A DNA stretch of 64,000 nucleotides from NCBI RefSeq assembly GCF_030163755.1, contig NZ_JASJOE010000002.1:62001-126000 (forward strand), written 5' to 3'. Below the pieces are notes generated by a model. That model saw nothing but the letters and a program-made list of their open reading frames with translations, had not been told where the DNA came from and searched no databases. Origin of the DNA: Roseicyclus amphidinii. Its GTDB lineage: Bacteria; Pseudomonadota; Alphaproteobacteria; Rhodobacterales; Rhodobacteraceae. Below, in pieces: positions 52,548 to 60,852 of this stretch; position 1 is the stretch's first letter, and each line of letters begins with the position of its first letter. A program made the position numbers and the translations under genes.

Positions 52548-53974
52548 GCGGCCGCCATGGCGTCGCCAAGCAGCACGAGCCCGGCCAGCATCGACGCGAG
52601 CAACAGAAAGCCGGCCGCCCGCAGCCGAACATGCGGCGGCTCGCGCAACAACGCCTGCCGCGCCGCGACGGCATCATCGGACAGCTTCGCGCGCAGTGCC
52701 TCTTCGGCCATTCGGCGATTGCGCTCGGACCGGCCCTGCCACAGCCACGCAATGCCCCCGGCCATGATCAGGGCGGCGATGGCTGCGCCGCCGCTTGCAA
52801 CCAGCCCGAGCGCCGGCGCGCCCAGCACCACGGCCAGGACCAGCACCGCAACCTGGCAGGCGGCAAGCAATCCGCCAAGCAGAGCGGACGGCATCGGACG
52901 GCTCAAGATCGGAACCGATGTCAGGCGGGCCCGCTGGTGCGGGTATTGCCGACGCACCAGCGCGCCCCAGGACAAGGTCGCGTAAACGCCGACCACGCCG
53001 AACAGCCAGGACATCACAAGGGCCGCCACACGCGATCCACGCGGCGAGGCTGCGTTCTCGTCCATCGCGGGGGGCGTCGCCTCGGGCAACGCGATATCGA
53101 GCGGCTCCACACCGTCGGCTTCGGTCGCGGTCAAGTCCGGCATCACGGACGCCGCCATGCGACCAACAAGGATTTCGCGCTGCTCGCCATAGGCCCGTTC
53201 CTCGAGCCGCGCCTCGATCTCGTCGCGCATCTTTTCGGGGGCGACCGGTGCCGGAACCCTGTCGAGCAACATCAGGATGCGGGCGACCCCATCTTCGTCG
53301 GCCACGTCCAGCAGGCGCCCTTCCGCGGCCATCGCCTCCAGCCGCGTGCGGGTCTCGGCGGCCAGGGCATCGGACGTGGTCCAGCGCGTGAGAACCGACG
53401 CGGCAGGCCCGTTGTCCTGCTCGAGTTCGACGGTCAAGGCGTGCAGTCCGGCCAGGTCAGGCCCGGCATCGCGCAGCAGCTGAAGGATCTGCGCCACGGC
53501 CTCTTGCCGGGCCTCAGGGGTGTCACTCTCGACCGATATGTCGAGGAAACGGAACAACGCACGGTCCGAGAACAGGTGCGGGTTGTCCGCGACGAAAGCG
53601 GCGATATCGGCGTCGGTGACGGTCGGGGGCGTGAACTGTGCCCGTGCGAAATCCCGCAACAGCAGCTGCCGCCGCGCGTCTGCCAATCGCTCACGCGCAT
53701 CCTCCGACAGGTCTTCGGGGGTATGGGCATAGAGGTAATCGACCAGAACCTCGGCAACCAGCCGCTGCAGGGCGCGCTGGCTGCGATCCGGTTCGGGCAG
53801 GTCCGCAAACAGGTCGGGCCGCGATTGCAGGGCGCGGGCAACGTCCTCTTGCGTGATCTCGGCAGGGCCGATCACCTCAAGAACGTCCGGGGCCTCGGCA
53901 TCTTGCGCAGCCGCCGCCAAGGGGGCGAAGACAAGCACCATGATGATGGCCAAATGATGCAGCAGTGGTCTCAT
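52544..53974 (-). CDS. EpsD-like peptidyl-prolyl isomerase-related protein with C-terminal membrane helices
   Basis: A 476-residue protein with signal peptide (L-A-A-A-A-Q-D), a SurA/EpsD-like helical N-terminal domain (about residues 25-110) and a long middle domain lacking an obvious parvulin active-site motif. A C-terminal region of about 170 residues has three to four membrane helices (V-A-A-L-V-M-S-W-L-F-G; L-L-G-G-L-L-A-A-C-Q-V-A-V). The middle ends P-V-A-P-E-K-M-R-D-E-I-E, as in EpsD. A membrane-tethered folding factor for secretion of exopolysaccharide proteins is likely. The start at 53974 has a Leu/Ala-rich leader. Confidence 0.65.
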   Translation of the reverse strand: MRPLLHHLAIIMVLVFAPLAAAAQDAEAPDVLEVIGPAEITQEDVARALQSRPDLFADLPEPDRSQRALQRLVAEVLVDYLYAHTPEDLSEDARERLADARRQLLLRDFARAQFTPPTVTDADIAAFVADNPHLFSDRALFRFLDISVESDTPEARQEAVAQILQLLRDAGPDLAGLHALTVELEQDNGPAASVLTRWTTSDALAAETRTRLEAMAAEGRLLDVADEDGVARILMLLDRVPAPVAPEKMRDEIEARLEERAYGEQREILVGRMAASVMPDLTATEADGVEPLDIALPEATPPAMDENAASPRGSRVAALVMSWLFGVVGVYATLSWGALVRRQYPHQRARLTSVPILSRPMPSALLGGLLAACQVAVLVLAVVLGAPALGLVASGGAAIAALIMAGGIAWLWQGRSERNRRMAEEALRAKLSDDAVAARQALLREPPHVRLRAAGFLLLASMLAGLVLLGDAMAAA

Positions 53975-54203
53975 CGCTGCTCGAACCTCCGTAGAGGGAT
54001 GGTGTGACACGCACACGCGATGCGATACTACCCGTCAACTATTACCATTTTAAACTTGATGCCAGTGCAAAGTGCATCTTCTTCGGGCCCGGCGTCCCGG
54101 CGGATCGACCGTCGAGCACGACCGCAACCACGACCAAGGGGGCCGCGCCGGGGGGGCGCGACCGTGCAGGCCGGTTAGAGGGTCATCGGACCCTGCGCGA
54201 ATG
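53975..54203. other. Intergenic region before the EpsD/YjbH pair
   Basis: Contains an AT-rich patch (around 54040-54075, minus strand TTTAAAATGGTAATAG) that could be the promoter of the EpsD-YjbH pair, and a short hairpin GGGTC-CGAT-GACCC (54180-54193) after the kinase stop. No gene seen. Confidence 0.4.
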
Positions 54204-56420
54204 TCAGGACTTGTCGTCGCTCGTTTCGTAGCTGTAGCGATAGCCGCCGTAATACTGGCCATATCGGCCGCCGTATTGACCATACCGGGTGCGGCGTTCG
54301 TCGAACTGGTTCAGGATCGCACCGGACAGGCGGACGCCCGCGGTCGCCAGCACCTTCTGCGCCGACTGGATATCGGCCACGGTGGTGTGCAGATGGCGCA
54401 CCACCAGCATGCTCAGGCCGACGTGTTGCCCGATGATGGCCGGATCGGCCACCGCAAGGGCGGGCGGCGCGTCGACGATGACAAGGTCGTATTCCTCGTT
54501 CGCGGCGTTCAGCAGATCGAGGAAGGCCTGCCCCTCGAGCAGCTCCGAGGGGTTCGGCGGGAAACGCCCCGTCGGCATGAAGTCGATCGACAGATCGGGC
54601 ACATGCGTGACGCAGTTTTCGCGCGTGCCCGCAAGCGCATCGGACAGGCCGGGGTGGTTCTTGGAGAACTTGAAATACCGTCTCAGGAAACCTCGCCGCA
54701 TGTCGGCGTCGATCAGAAGGACGCGCGCGCCGGTCTGCCCTGCGACGATGGCAAGGTTCAGCGAGATGAAGGATTTGCCGTCGCTCGGCGCGCAAGAGGT
54801 GATCATCAGCGACTTGGATGAGGCCGCGGCCAGCGCGAATTTCAGCCCCGTCCGCAACCCGCGCAGGGCTTCGACGGTGACGTTGCCGGGATCATGCTTG
54901 GCAAGCCCGTATTCGGGCTGGTCCGATTTCAGCGACACCAGCTCGCTTGCCTTGTTCACCGTGGCGAAAAGCGGCAGGCCCAGCCCCTCGATATCGCGCG
55001 CGTCTTCGACACCGCGCCGCAGCATGTTCAGGCCCAGCACCCCGGCGATGGCAAACACAAGCGCCAGCGCCGAGCCGATGTAGATCGGCCGGCGCCGATC
55101 CGGGCCGATCCACACGGCGGTTTCCGCCGGCTCCAGCACGCGGATGTTGCCCACCGCGCTGGCGCGAAGGATGCGCAGTTGTTCGACACGCTCGCGCAGC
55201 TGCTGCTCCAGCGTCTGCGACCGCTCCACGCGTTGCACCAGAACGGCCAGCTCCTGCTCGACCGCGGGCACGCTCTCGAGATCGACGCGCAGCTCGGCAA
55301 GCCGTTCCTGCAGGCGCGTCGCCTCCACGTCGAGGCGCTCGATGTCGGGGTGATTGACCGTCAGCACCTGCAAGAGCTGCTCCCGCTCGAAGGCAAGCTC
55401 CTCGAGCCGGGCTTCCACCGCGACAGCGGCCTCCAGCAGTTCCTGCGTGCCGACGCTCAGCTCGTCGAACTGCCGGGTCTGCCGGTAGGTGTTCAGGTCG
55501 GCATTGGCCTGCCGCAGCTCGCCGGAAATCGTGGCCAGTTGCTGCTCGATGAAATCGATGCTCCGGTCGATCTCGACGGATCGGCGGCGCAGGTTCTGGT
55601 CGATGTATTCGTCGATCACCGCGTTGACGATGGCGGTTGCCTCGCGGCCATTCTCTCCGATGTAGGAGAAATCGACGACACCGCTGTTCCCGCGTTCCCG
55701 GATGATCAGGCCCGAGCTGATGCGCCCCACGCTGTTGCGGACAGGCTCCTGGTAGACCGTGTATTCCCGGCCCGCGGGCGCATTGATCGCGGTGACGCGC
55801 AGCGCGCCCCCCTCCGGCAGCGCGAGGGGCTCGCCCAGCCGACCCTCGAGCGTCAGCCCCGACGCAAGCGTCAGGGTATAGGTCGCGGGCCCGGTGACGT
55901 GGACAAGGAAACGCTCCTCGGCATGGCCCGCGCCAAGGTCCGACAGGGCCGCGGTGATGGACTCGTTGGCGCGCGCATACTCGCTCCCGACAAGCGGACC
56001 GACCACCGGCAGGGTGCGGCGCTGCATGATGCCGCCGATCACCGGGGCTGCTGCGGGTTCCACCCGTGTCCGGGCATTGAGCCGGTCCACGACCGGCCCC
56101 AGCACCAGCCGCGAGCGGATGATGTGAACCTCGGTATCCAGGCCGCTGTTCGTGGATGTGCCACCGGTCAGCAGCTCCCCGATCAGCTCCGACGGAAGCG
56201 GGATACGGTCCGCGCGCTGTTCGATCTGCACGACGGCGCTGGCCCTGAACTCGTTGGACGGCAGTTGCCCGATGAAGGCCCCGACCGTTGCCCCGACGAT
56301 CACCGCAATGGCAAGGATCACCTTGCGCGCCATGAGTTGCGCCAGGATGTCCTTCAGATCGATTTCGCTGTCGTCGCCGACCGCACTCGACGGAAGCGGG
56401 GTATTCCTAAGGTCAACCAT
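54204..56420 (-). CDS. Polysaccharide copolymerase / BY-kinase (Wzc-like)
   Basis: A 738-residue inner-membrane protein. First helix at about residues 33-50, a Wzz-type periplasmic domain with long coiled coils (about 265-440), second helix about 450-468, and a cytoplasmic BY-kinase with S-C-A-P-S-D-G-K-S (Walker A), L-L-I-D-A-D-M-R (A') and V-I-V-D-A-P-P (B). The C-terminal tail is Tyr-rich (R-Y-G-Q-Y-G-G-R-Y-G-Q-Y-Y), the autophosphorylation cluster. It controls chain length of the exported polysaccharide and is countered by the phosphatase encoded upstream of it. Confidence 0.92.
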   Translation of the reverse strand: MVDLRNTPLPSSAVGDDSEIDLKDILAQLMARKVILAIAVIVGATVGAFIGQLPSNEFRASAVVQIEQRADRIPLPSELIGELLTGGTSTNSGLDTEVHIIRSRLVLGPVVDRLNARTRVEPAAAPVIGGIMQRRTLPVVGPLVGSEYARANESITAALSDLGAGHAEERFLVHVTGPATYTLTLASGLTLEGRLGEPLALPEGGALRVTAINAPAGREYTVYQEPVRNSVGRISSGLIIRERGNSGVVDFSYIGENGREATAIVNAVIDEYIDQNLRRRSVEIDRSIDFIEQQLATISGELRQANADLNTYRQTRQFDELSVGTQELLEAAVAVEARLEELAFEREQLLQVLTVNHPDIERLDVEATRLQERLAELRVDLESVPAVEQELAVLVQRVERSQTLEQQLRERVEQLRILRASAVGNIRVLEPAETAVWIGPDRRRPIYIGSALALVFAIAGVLGLNMLRRGVEDARDIEGLGLPLFATVNKASELVSLKSDQPEYGLAKHDPGNVTVEALRGLRTGLKFALAAASSKSLMITSCAPSDGKSFISLNLAIVAGQTGARVLLIDADMRRGFLRRYFKFSKNHPGLSDALAGTRENCVTHVPDLSIDFMPTGRFPPNPSELLEGQAFLDLLNAANEEYDLVIVDAPPALAVADPAIIGQHVGLSMLVVRHLHTTVADIQSAQKVLATAGVRLSGAILNQFDERRTRYGQYGGRYGQYYGGYRYSYETSDDKS

Positions 56421-56422
56421 AC

Positions 56423-56860
56423 TCAAAAAGAACCGATATTCGCGGCCCAGAGCTTCGAGCTTTCGAAGACCTGCTCGGCCATGTGGATGTGCAGCATGCG
56501 GCCGCGGCGGTAGGGGTCCGCGATCTCCTTGTCGCCCTCGAACTGCCCCAGAAGAAAGGTCTTGCCCAGGAACTGTGGCCAGCGGCGGCCGATCTCCTGC
56601 CGGTGATGGGTCTCCATCACGATCAGCAGGTCGGCACCTTGTCCGATTTCCGAAGAAAACTGTCGCGCGACGTGATCCTGCGGGGCGATCCCGAACAGGT
56701 CCGCCGCCGCCTTGCTGTCCCGGTCGATGCCGCGCCCGACCAGCGCATGCAGGCCGGCCGAGGACACGGCGACATCGGGCATCAGGCTTGCCAATGCACC
56801 TGCAGCCACGGGCGACCGGCAGATGTTGCCCGTGCAGATCGTGACGACCGAGCGGATCAC
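56423..56860 (-). CDS. Low-molecular-weight protein-tyrosine phosphatase (Wzb-like)
   Basis: A 145-residue phosphatase with the P-loop C9-T-G-N-I-C-R15-S and the general acid Asp115 in D-P-Y-R. It would dephosphorylate the BY-kinase encoded directly downstream. The start overlaps the Wza stop by 4 bases (ATGA), and the kinase ATG is 2 bases beyond its own stop, so the three are one operon. Confidence 0.95.
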   Translation of the reverse strand: MIRSVVTICTGNICRSPVAAGALASLMPDVAVSSAGLHALVGRGIDRDSKAAADLFGIAPQDHVARQFSSEIGQGADLLIVMETHHRQEIGRRWPQFLGKTFLLGQFEGDKEIADPYRRGRMLHIHMAEQVFESSKLWAANIGSF

Positions 56861-57954
56861 CCCGCGAATTCTTCCGAGATCGCCCGCGCCCGCACGATGC
56901 CCGTGACCGGCGACAGAAGCCGCGCCACGCTGTCGTTCCAGCGCGCGATGGGATCGGTGGTGACGAAGACGACATCCAGCGGCGACATCGAGAACTGGGA
57001 GGTCATCATCAGGTAGCTGGCGTCGGACAGGTCGAACTGGAAGACGTTGAACCCTTCGACCTGGCCGGGCGGCCGGCGGAAGACGAAGATGCCGCTGGCA
57101 TTGGCGCGCAGGTTGATGCCGCCCATCTCGGCCAGAACCTCGGTCAGGGTCTTGCCCGCGGCACCAAGCGGCACCTCGCCATTGCCGATCGAACCGAAGA
57201 CGAAGACCTTGTTGTCGTTCATCGCCGGCACATAGACCACGTCGCCAGGAAGCATGATCGGGTTGTGGCCCGAGGCCCCGAATTCCATGAAGGCGCGCAG
57301 GTTCACCGAATAGGATCGCCCATGCCGCCGCACCTCGACGCGCCGCAGGTCGGAAATATCGGTGGTCCCCGCCTGGTTGATCAGGTCCAGCAGGCGCAGC
57401 GGCACATTCGTCAGAACCGTGGAGCCTGCGTTGCCGACCTCGCCCACCAGCGTGACGCGATGCGCGTTGAACTGCTCGACATCCACCTCGACCTGCGGAT
57501 CGTTGAGATAGACGCGCAACTCCTGTTCGAGCGCGGCGCGGATTTCCGTGACCGAGCGCCCGCGCGCGTTCATCATGCCCACGTAAGGATAGAAGAATTG
57601 CCCGTCTTCGTTGACGATGGGCCCTTCCGAGATCGACTGCCCCTCGCCGACCGACCGCCTTTCCGGCGTTGTCCAGGTCTGCACGCGCAGCTGGTCGCCG
57701 GTGCCGACCGGGTAGACGTAGACCGAGGGATCGCGCGGCGGGTTCGACGGCACCGCGGTTACCGCTTCGCCATTGGTATTGCCCAGCACCTGCACGTTCT
57801 CGGGCGTCACGCGAAGCAGGTTGATGCCGCGATCGACAAGATCGGCCTGGCCTGCTTCGGTGGTCGGGAAATCCATGCCGGCACAGGCCGCAAGGGCTGT
57901 GCTGCCCAACAGCAGCATGACGTTACGGCGAGACAGCCCACCCGTTTTCCGCAT
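56857..57954 (-). CDS. Polysaccharide export outer-membrane lipoprotein (Wza-like)
   Basis: A 365-residue lipoprotein with lipobox L-A-A-C (Cys about residue 24), a polysaccharide-biosynthesis/export domain (D-P-S-V-Y-V-Y-P-V-G-T-G-D-Q-L-R-V), then SLBB-type domains (V-G-E-V-G-N-A-G-S and F-G-S-I-G-N-G-E-V-P). It forms the outer-membrane exit pore. The ATG at 57954 is chosen over a TTG one codon earlier. First gene of the export operon; 57955-58137 upstream holds its promoter and no gene. Confidence 0.92.
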   Translation of the reverse strand: MRKTGGLSRRNVMLLLGSTALAACAGMDFPTTEAGQADLVDRGINLLRVTPENVQVLGNTNGEAVTAVPSNPPRDPSVYVYPVGTGDQLRVQTWTTPERRSVGEGQSISEGPIVNEDGQFFYPYVGMMNARGRSVTEIRAALEQELRVYLNDPQVEVDVEQFNAHRVTLVGEVGNAGSTVLTNVPLRLLDLINQAGTTDISDLRRVEVRRHGRSYSVNLRAFMEFGASGHNPIMLPGDVVYVPAMNDNKVFVFGSIGNGEVPLGAAGKTLTEVLAEMGGINLRANASGIFVFRRPPGQVEGFNVFQFDLSDASYLMMTSQFSMSPLDVVFVTTDPIARWNDSVARLLSPVTGIVRARAISEEFAG

Positions 57955-58137
57955 CAATCAATCGCCCCCGTCAATATTCGGACCTGAATCGTCGCGGAAT
58001 GGCTAACACGGATCAAGCCCCGAGGGGTAGCCGCGTTGCCGAGGAAAGATGGGGATGTGACCTGCTGCACCCACTCGCTCCCTAAAGATCCCGCGCCGAA
58101 ACCTTTTCGCTCTTTTGCACTCTCTCCGGTGCGGGGC

Positions 58138-59025
58138 TCAAGGGTGCTGGCCGCGCAGCCCGTAATAAAGCCCCATGACATGCTCGGCCTCGGCGAAAAA
58201 CAGCCAGCGCGAGGCGAGCATTCCCGCAAGATGGCTCAGCACGGCAAGACCGCCGAGCAGATGGCCCGCGCCGGGCGCAAGGATCAGGGCGATCGGCAGG
58301 GCATAGCCGAACAGCGCGGCAAGGATGCGGAGCTTGCGCGCATGTTTGCGGCCCACCGCGAATCCCATCTCGCGCAGCAGGTAATTGGGTCCGGTATGCG
58401 GCGGCTCGAAGGCTCGGACCCGGCCCGGCTGGCCGAGCCCCGTGGCGCTGGCAAGTGTATGGCCTGCCTCGGAAAACCGCGCGTCCCCGACGCGCCAGTG
58501 CCCCAGTTGCACCATGCCTGCGAGCAGCAGAAGGACGGCTGCGGGCATGATCTGACCGGCCAGCAGCGCGCCGCCTGCGAGGCTGGCGGTCAGGAAGTGC
58601 AGCGGCGTCAGCACCTGGTTCCAGCGCGGCACGGTCTTGAGCTGCGCGTAGATCATCGAGGTGGTGAAGACGGTGGCAAGCGACAGCGCCGCGCCGATCA
58701 GGCCAAGGGCTGCGATGCGGGTGCCGAGGAAGACCGCCGCCGCGGCGTAGAGGCCCATGGTCAGAAGGGCCGCGACCGCCGCCCAGGCCTCGCGGCTGAG
58801 CCAGCTGGTCTGCCACTGGCTGAAGGCCTTGAGCGCGCGTTCGGGGTGGCCGAGATGGAAGGTCGAGGCCAAGAGGCCGCCGACCGCAAGTGCATGGGAA
58901 ATCAGGAAAAACCAGAAGGCCGTCCAGCCGGTGACGGCGGGTTCCCCGAGCCCGAGAAAGACCATCAGGCCGAAGCCGAGGCCCGAGAGCGTGGTGAAGG
59001 CGATGACGGAGGGCGCGGGGTGCAT
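58138..59025 (-). CDS. soeC: Membrane anchor subunit of a DMSO-reductase-family enzyme (SoeC/DmsC-like)
   Basis: A 295-residue protein with eight predicted membrane helices and the DmsC/SoeC pattern (F-H-L-G-H-P-E-R-A, S-W-L-S-R-E, L-L-R-E-M-G-F). It holds the catalytic and iron-sulfur subunits to the inner membrane and exchanges electrons with quinone. It starts 1 base after the SoeB-like stop. SoeABC oxidises sulfite on the cytoplasmic side in many roseobacters. Confidence 0.78.
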   Translation of the reverse strand: MHPAPSVIAFTTLSGLGFGLMVFLGLGEPAVTGWTAFWFFLISHALAVGGLLASTFHLGHPERALKAFSQWQTSWLSREAWAAVAALLTMGLYAAAAVFLGTRIAALGLIGAALSLATVFTTSMIYAQLKTVPRWNQVLTPLHFLTASLAGGALLAGQIMPAAVLLLLAGMVQLGHWRVGDARFSEAGHTLASATGLGQPGRVRAFEPPHTGPNYLLREMGFAVGRKHARKLRILAALFGYALPIALILAPGAGHLLGGLAVLSHLAGMLASRWLFFAEAEHVMGLYYGLRGQHP

Positions 59026-59026
59026 G

Positions 59027-59773
59027 TCAGAGCCTGTCCAGCGCGCGGTCGAGCCAGCCGAGGAAGCCTTGCGGCGTCTCGGCGACGGGCTCGAGGAAGG
59101 GGGCGAGGATGTCGGTCTCTTCCAGCCGGTCTTTCGGGCGGGGGGGGAGGTACTTGTTGACGGGTTTCGTGCCCTGCTCCGGCATCAGGTCGACGCCGCC
59201 GCGGGCGGCCACCAAAAGGCTCACCTCGCTGTCGGGATCGGCGAGGTCGCCGAAGTGGCGGGCGCCTGCGGGGCAGGTGCGGACACAGGCGGGTTCGCGG
59301 TCTTCCGGCGGCAGATTCTCGTTGTAAATCCGGTCGATACAGAGCGTGCACTTCTTCATGACGCCTGCCGCGGCGTCCATCTCGCGGGCACCGTAGGGGC
59401 AGGCCCAGGCGCAGAGGCCGCAGCCGATGCAATCGGCTTCGTTCACCAGAACGATGCCGTCCTCGACCCGCTTGTAGGAGGCCCCGGTGGGGCAGACGGT
59501 GACGCAGGGCGCGTCCTCGCAATGGAGGCAGGATTTCGGGAAATGCACCAGCTGCGCTGCGCCGGTTTCCGGCGTGATTTCAAAGGAATGGACGCGGTTG
59601 AGGAAGGTGCCGGAGGGCTCGGCGCCATAGGGGTCCTGATCGCTGAGGGGCGCACCGTAAGTCTCGGTGTTCCAGCCCTTGCAGGCGATCACGCAGGCGT
59701 GGCAGCCGACGCAGGTGTCGAGGTCGATGACGAGGCCGAGCTTGGCGTTTGTCTGGGTGGGAAGCTGGGTCAT
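59027..59773 (-). CDS. soeB: Four-cluster iron-sulfur subunit (SoeB/DmsB-like)
   Basis: A 248-residue ferredoxin-type subunit with four 4Fe-4S motifs: C-V-G-C-H-A-C-V-I-A-C-K, C-L-H-C-E-D-A-P-C-V-T-V-C-P, C-I-G-C-G-L-C-A-W-A-C-P and C-T-L-C-I-D-R with C-V-R-T-C-P. It carries electrons between the molybdenum subunit and the membrane anchor. The start at 59773 has no strong ribosome site, and a dyad lies just upstream (59792-59817). Confidence 0.85.
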   Translation of the reverse strand: MTQLPTQTNAKLGLVIDLDTCVGCHACVIACKGWNTETYGAPLSDQDPYGAEPSGTFLNRVHSFEITPETGAAQLVHFPKSCLHCEDAPCVTVCPTGASYKRVEDGIVLVNEADCIGCGLCAWACPYGAREMDAAAGVMKKCTLCIDRIYNENLPPEDREPACVRTCPAGARHFGDLADPDSEVSLLVAARGGVDLMPEQGTKPVNKYLPPRPKDRLEETDILAPFLEPVAETPQGFLGWLDRALDRL

Positions 59774-59791
59774 GAGCTTGTGTCACACCCC

Positions 59792-59817
59792 GTACACACC
59801 GCGTGCACACTGTGTAC
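59792..59817. promoter_or_regulatory. Dyad between the hydrolase and soeB
   Basis: GTACACA (59792-59798) and TGTGTAC (59811-59817) form a 7-bp inverted repeat with a 12-base spacer, 18 bases before the soeB ATG. It may be an operator or an mRNA hairpin affecting soeB translation. Confidence 0.45.
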
Positions 59818-59824
59818 ATACGTC

Positions 59825-60667
59825 TCAGGCATCGGCCGCCTCCGTGTTGGCCATGGTCACGAACTCGGAAAGGTCGGCGGCGAAGCGGTCGGGGGCCTCG
59901 AGAAAGGGGGCGTGGCCCACGCCCTCGTAGCCGAGGAAGCGGCCCTTCGGCATGAGACCTGCCGCCGTCTCTCCGGTCCTCGCCGTGACGACCGTGTCGG
60001 CGAGCCCGTGGATTGCGAGGCCGGGGCGGGTGAGGGCCGCATAGGCGGGGCGCAGGTCGACATCCGCGCCGAAAAGCGCGCGGCGGACATGGGCGGGGCA
60101 GAGCATGTTTGCGCCCACCAGCTCGGCATAGGTGGTGCGGTCGAGCGGCTCTGCCGTGCAGGCCGCGACGAAGCGGGCGGTCGCCGCGAGGCGGCGCGGC
60201 ACGTCCTCGGTATAGAGGTCGCGGTCGAGGCCGGGGGAGCTTGCGCCGACCATCCAGTCTTCGCGCGCTTTGCCTATGGCGAGGATGCCGCCCGCCAGCA
60301 CCACGCCCGCGAGATGGGCACAGCCCCGCGTGGCGAGATGGGCGGCGATGACGCGGGAGCCGTAGGACCAGCCCACCAGCGTGGGGCGGGCGAGGTTTGC
60401 GGCCGCGATGACGGCGGCGACATCATCGGACCAGAGCTGGGTGTCGGTATAGGCGGCGGGGTCTTCGGGCTTGCCCGAGGCGCCATGCCCGCGCAGGTCC
60501 ATGGCGACGAGGTGGAAGCGGTCTTGCAGCCGGTCGATCGTGGGCTGCCAGCAGGTGAACTGCTGCGCCCAGCCGTGGATCAGGAGGATGGCGGGCGCGC
60601 CCCTTGGCCCGGCCTCGGTCCAGGCGATCTGGGTGCCGTCGGTGCTGGGGGTGATGTGTGTGGTCAT
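59825..60667 (-). CDS. Alpha/beta-fold hydrolase inside the soe operon
   Basis: A 280-residue alpha/beta hydrolase. The nucleophile elbow is G-W-S101-Y-G-S, the acid Asp is in H-G-L-A-D-T (about residue 223) and the His in G-V-G-H-A-P-F (about 257). The oxyanion strand I-H-G-W-A is present. No signal peptide. It lies between the A and B subunit genes in the same direction and is separated from soeA by a 185-base hairpin-rich stretch. It may be an insertion or a functional partner. Substrate unknown. Confidence 0.85.
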   Translation of the reverse strand: MTTHITPSTDGTQIAWTEAGPRGAPAILLIHGWAQQFTCWQPTIDRLQDRFHLVAMDLRGHGASGKPEDPAAYTDTQLWSDDVAAVIAAANLARPTLVGWSYGSRVIAAHLATRGCAHLAGVVLAGGILAIGKAREDWMVGASSPGLDRDLYTEDVPRRLAATARFVAACTAEPLDRTTYAELVGANMLCPAHVRRALFGADVDLRPAYAALTRPGLAIHGLADTVVTARTGETAAGLMPKGRFLGYEGVGHAPFLEAPDRFAADLSEFVTMANTEAADA

Positions 60668-60698
60668 CTCGGGTGTTCCGCGTGTGGCTGCCTGGTTT

Positions 60699-60810
60699 CG
60701 CCGCCTTCGGCGTCGACCCGCCGGGGGGCTCTGCCCCGTCGCCATTGTCGCTCGGACCAATGGCGCTCCAATGGCGACCCCCGCCAAGGGGGGCTGTCTG
60801 CCCCCCTTGG
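60699..60810. repeat. Hairpin array between soeA and the hydrolase gene
   Basis: Hairpins at 60699-60712 (CGCCG/CGGCG), 60725-60737 (GGGGC/GCCCC, loop TCT), 60740-60765 (8 bp CGCCATTG/CAATGGCG; a second copy of CCAATGGCG at 60768-60776 could pair instead, giving 10 bp) and 60784-60810 (11 bp, loop TGTCT). A tail CCCCCCGAGAGTTGTATGG follows. The second hairpin and tail resemble 29530-29575. Unlike the other arrays it lies between co-directional genes. Confidence 0.8.
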
Positions 60811-60852
60811 AACCCCCCGAGAGTTGTATGGCCAAGATGAAGTTGTCTTGTG

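Noticed and set aside
48336-52985. A 1549-residue open frame on the plus strand
   Set aside because: It runs antisense through asparagine synthase, phasin and YjbH genes, all of which have clear family motifs; shadow of GC-rich codon use.
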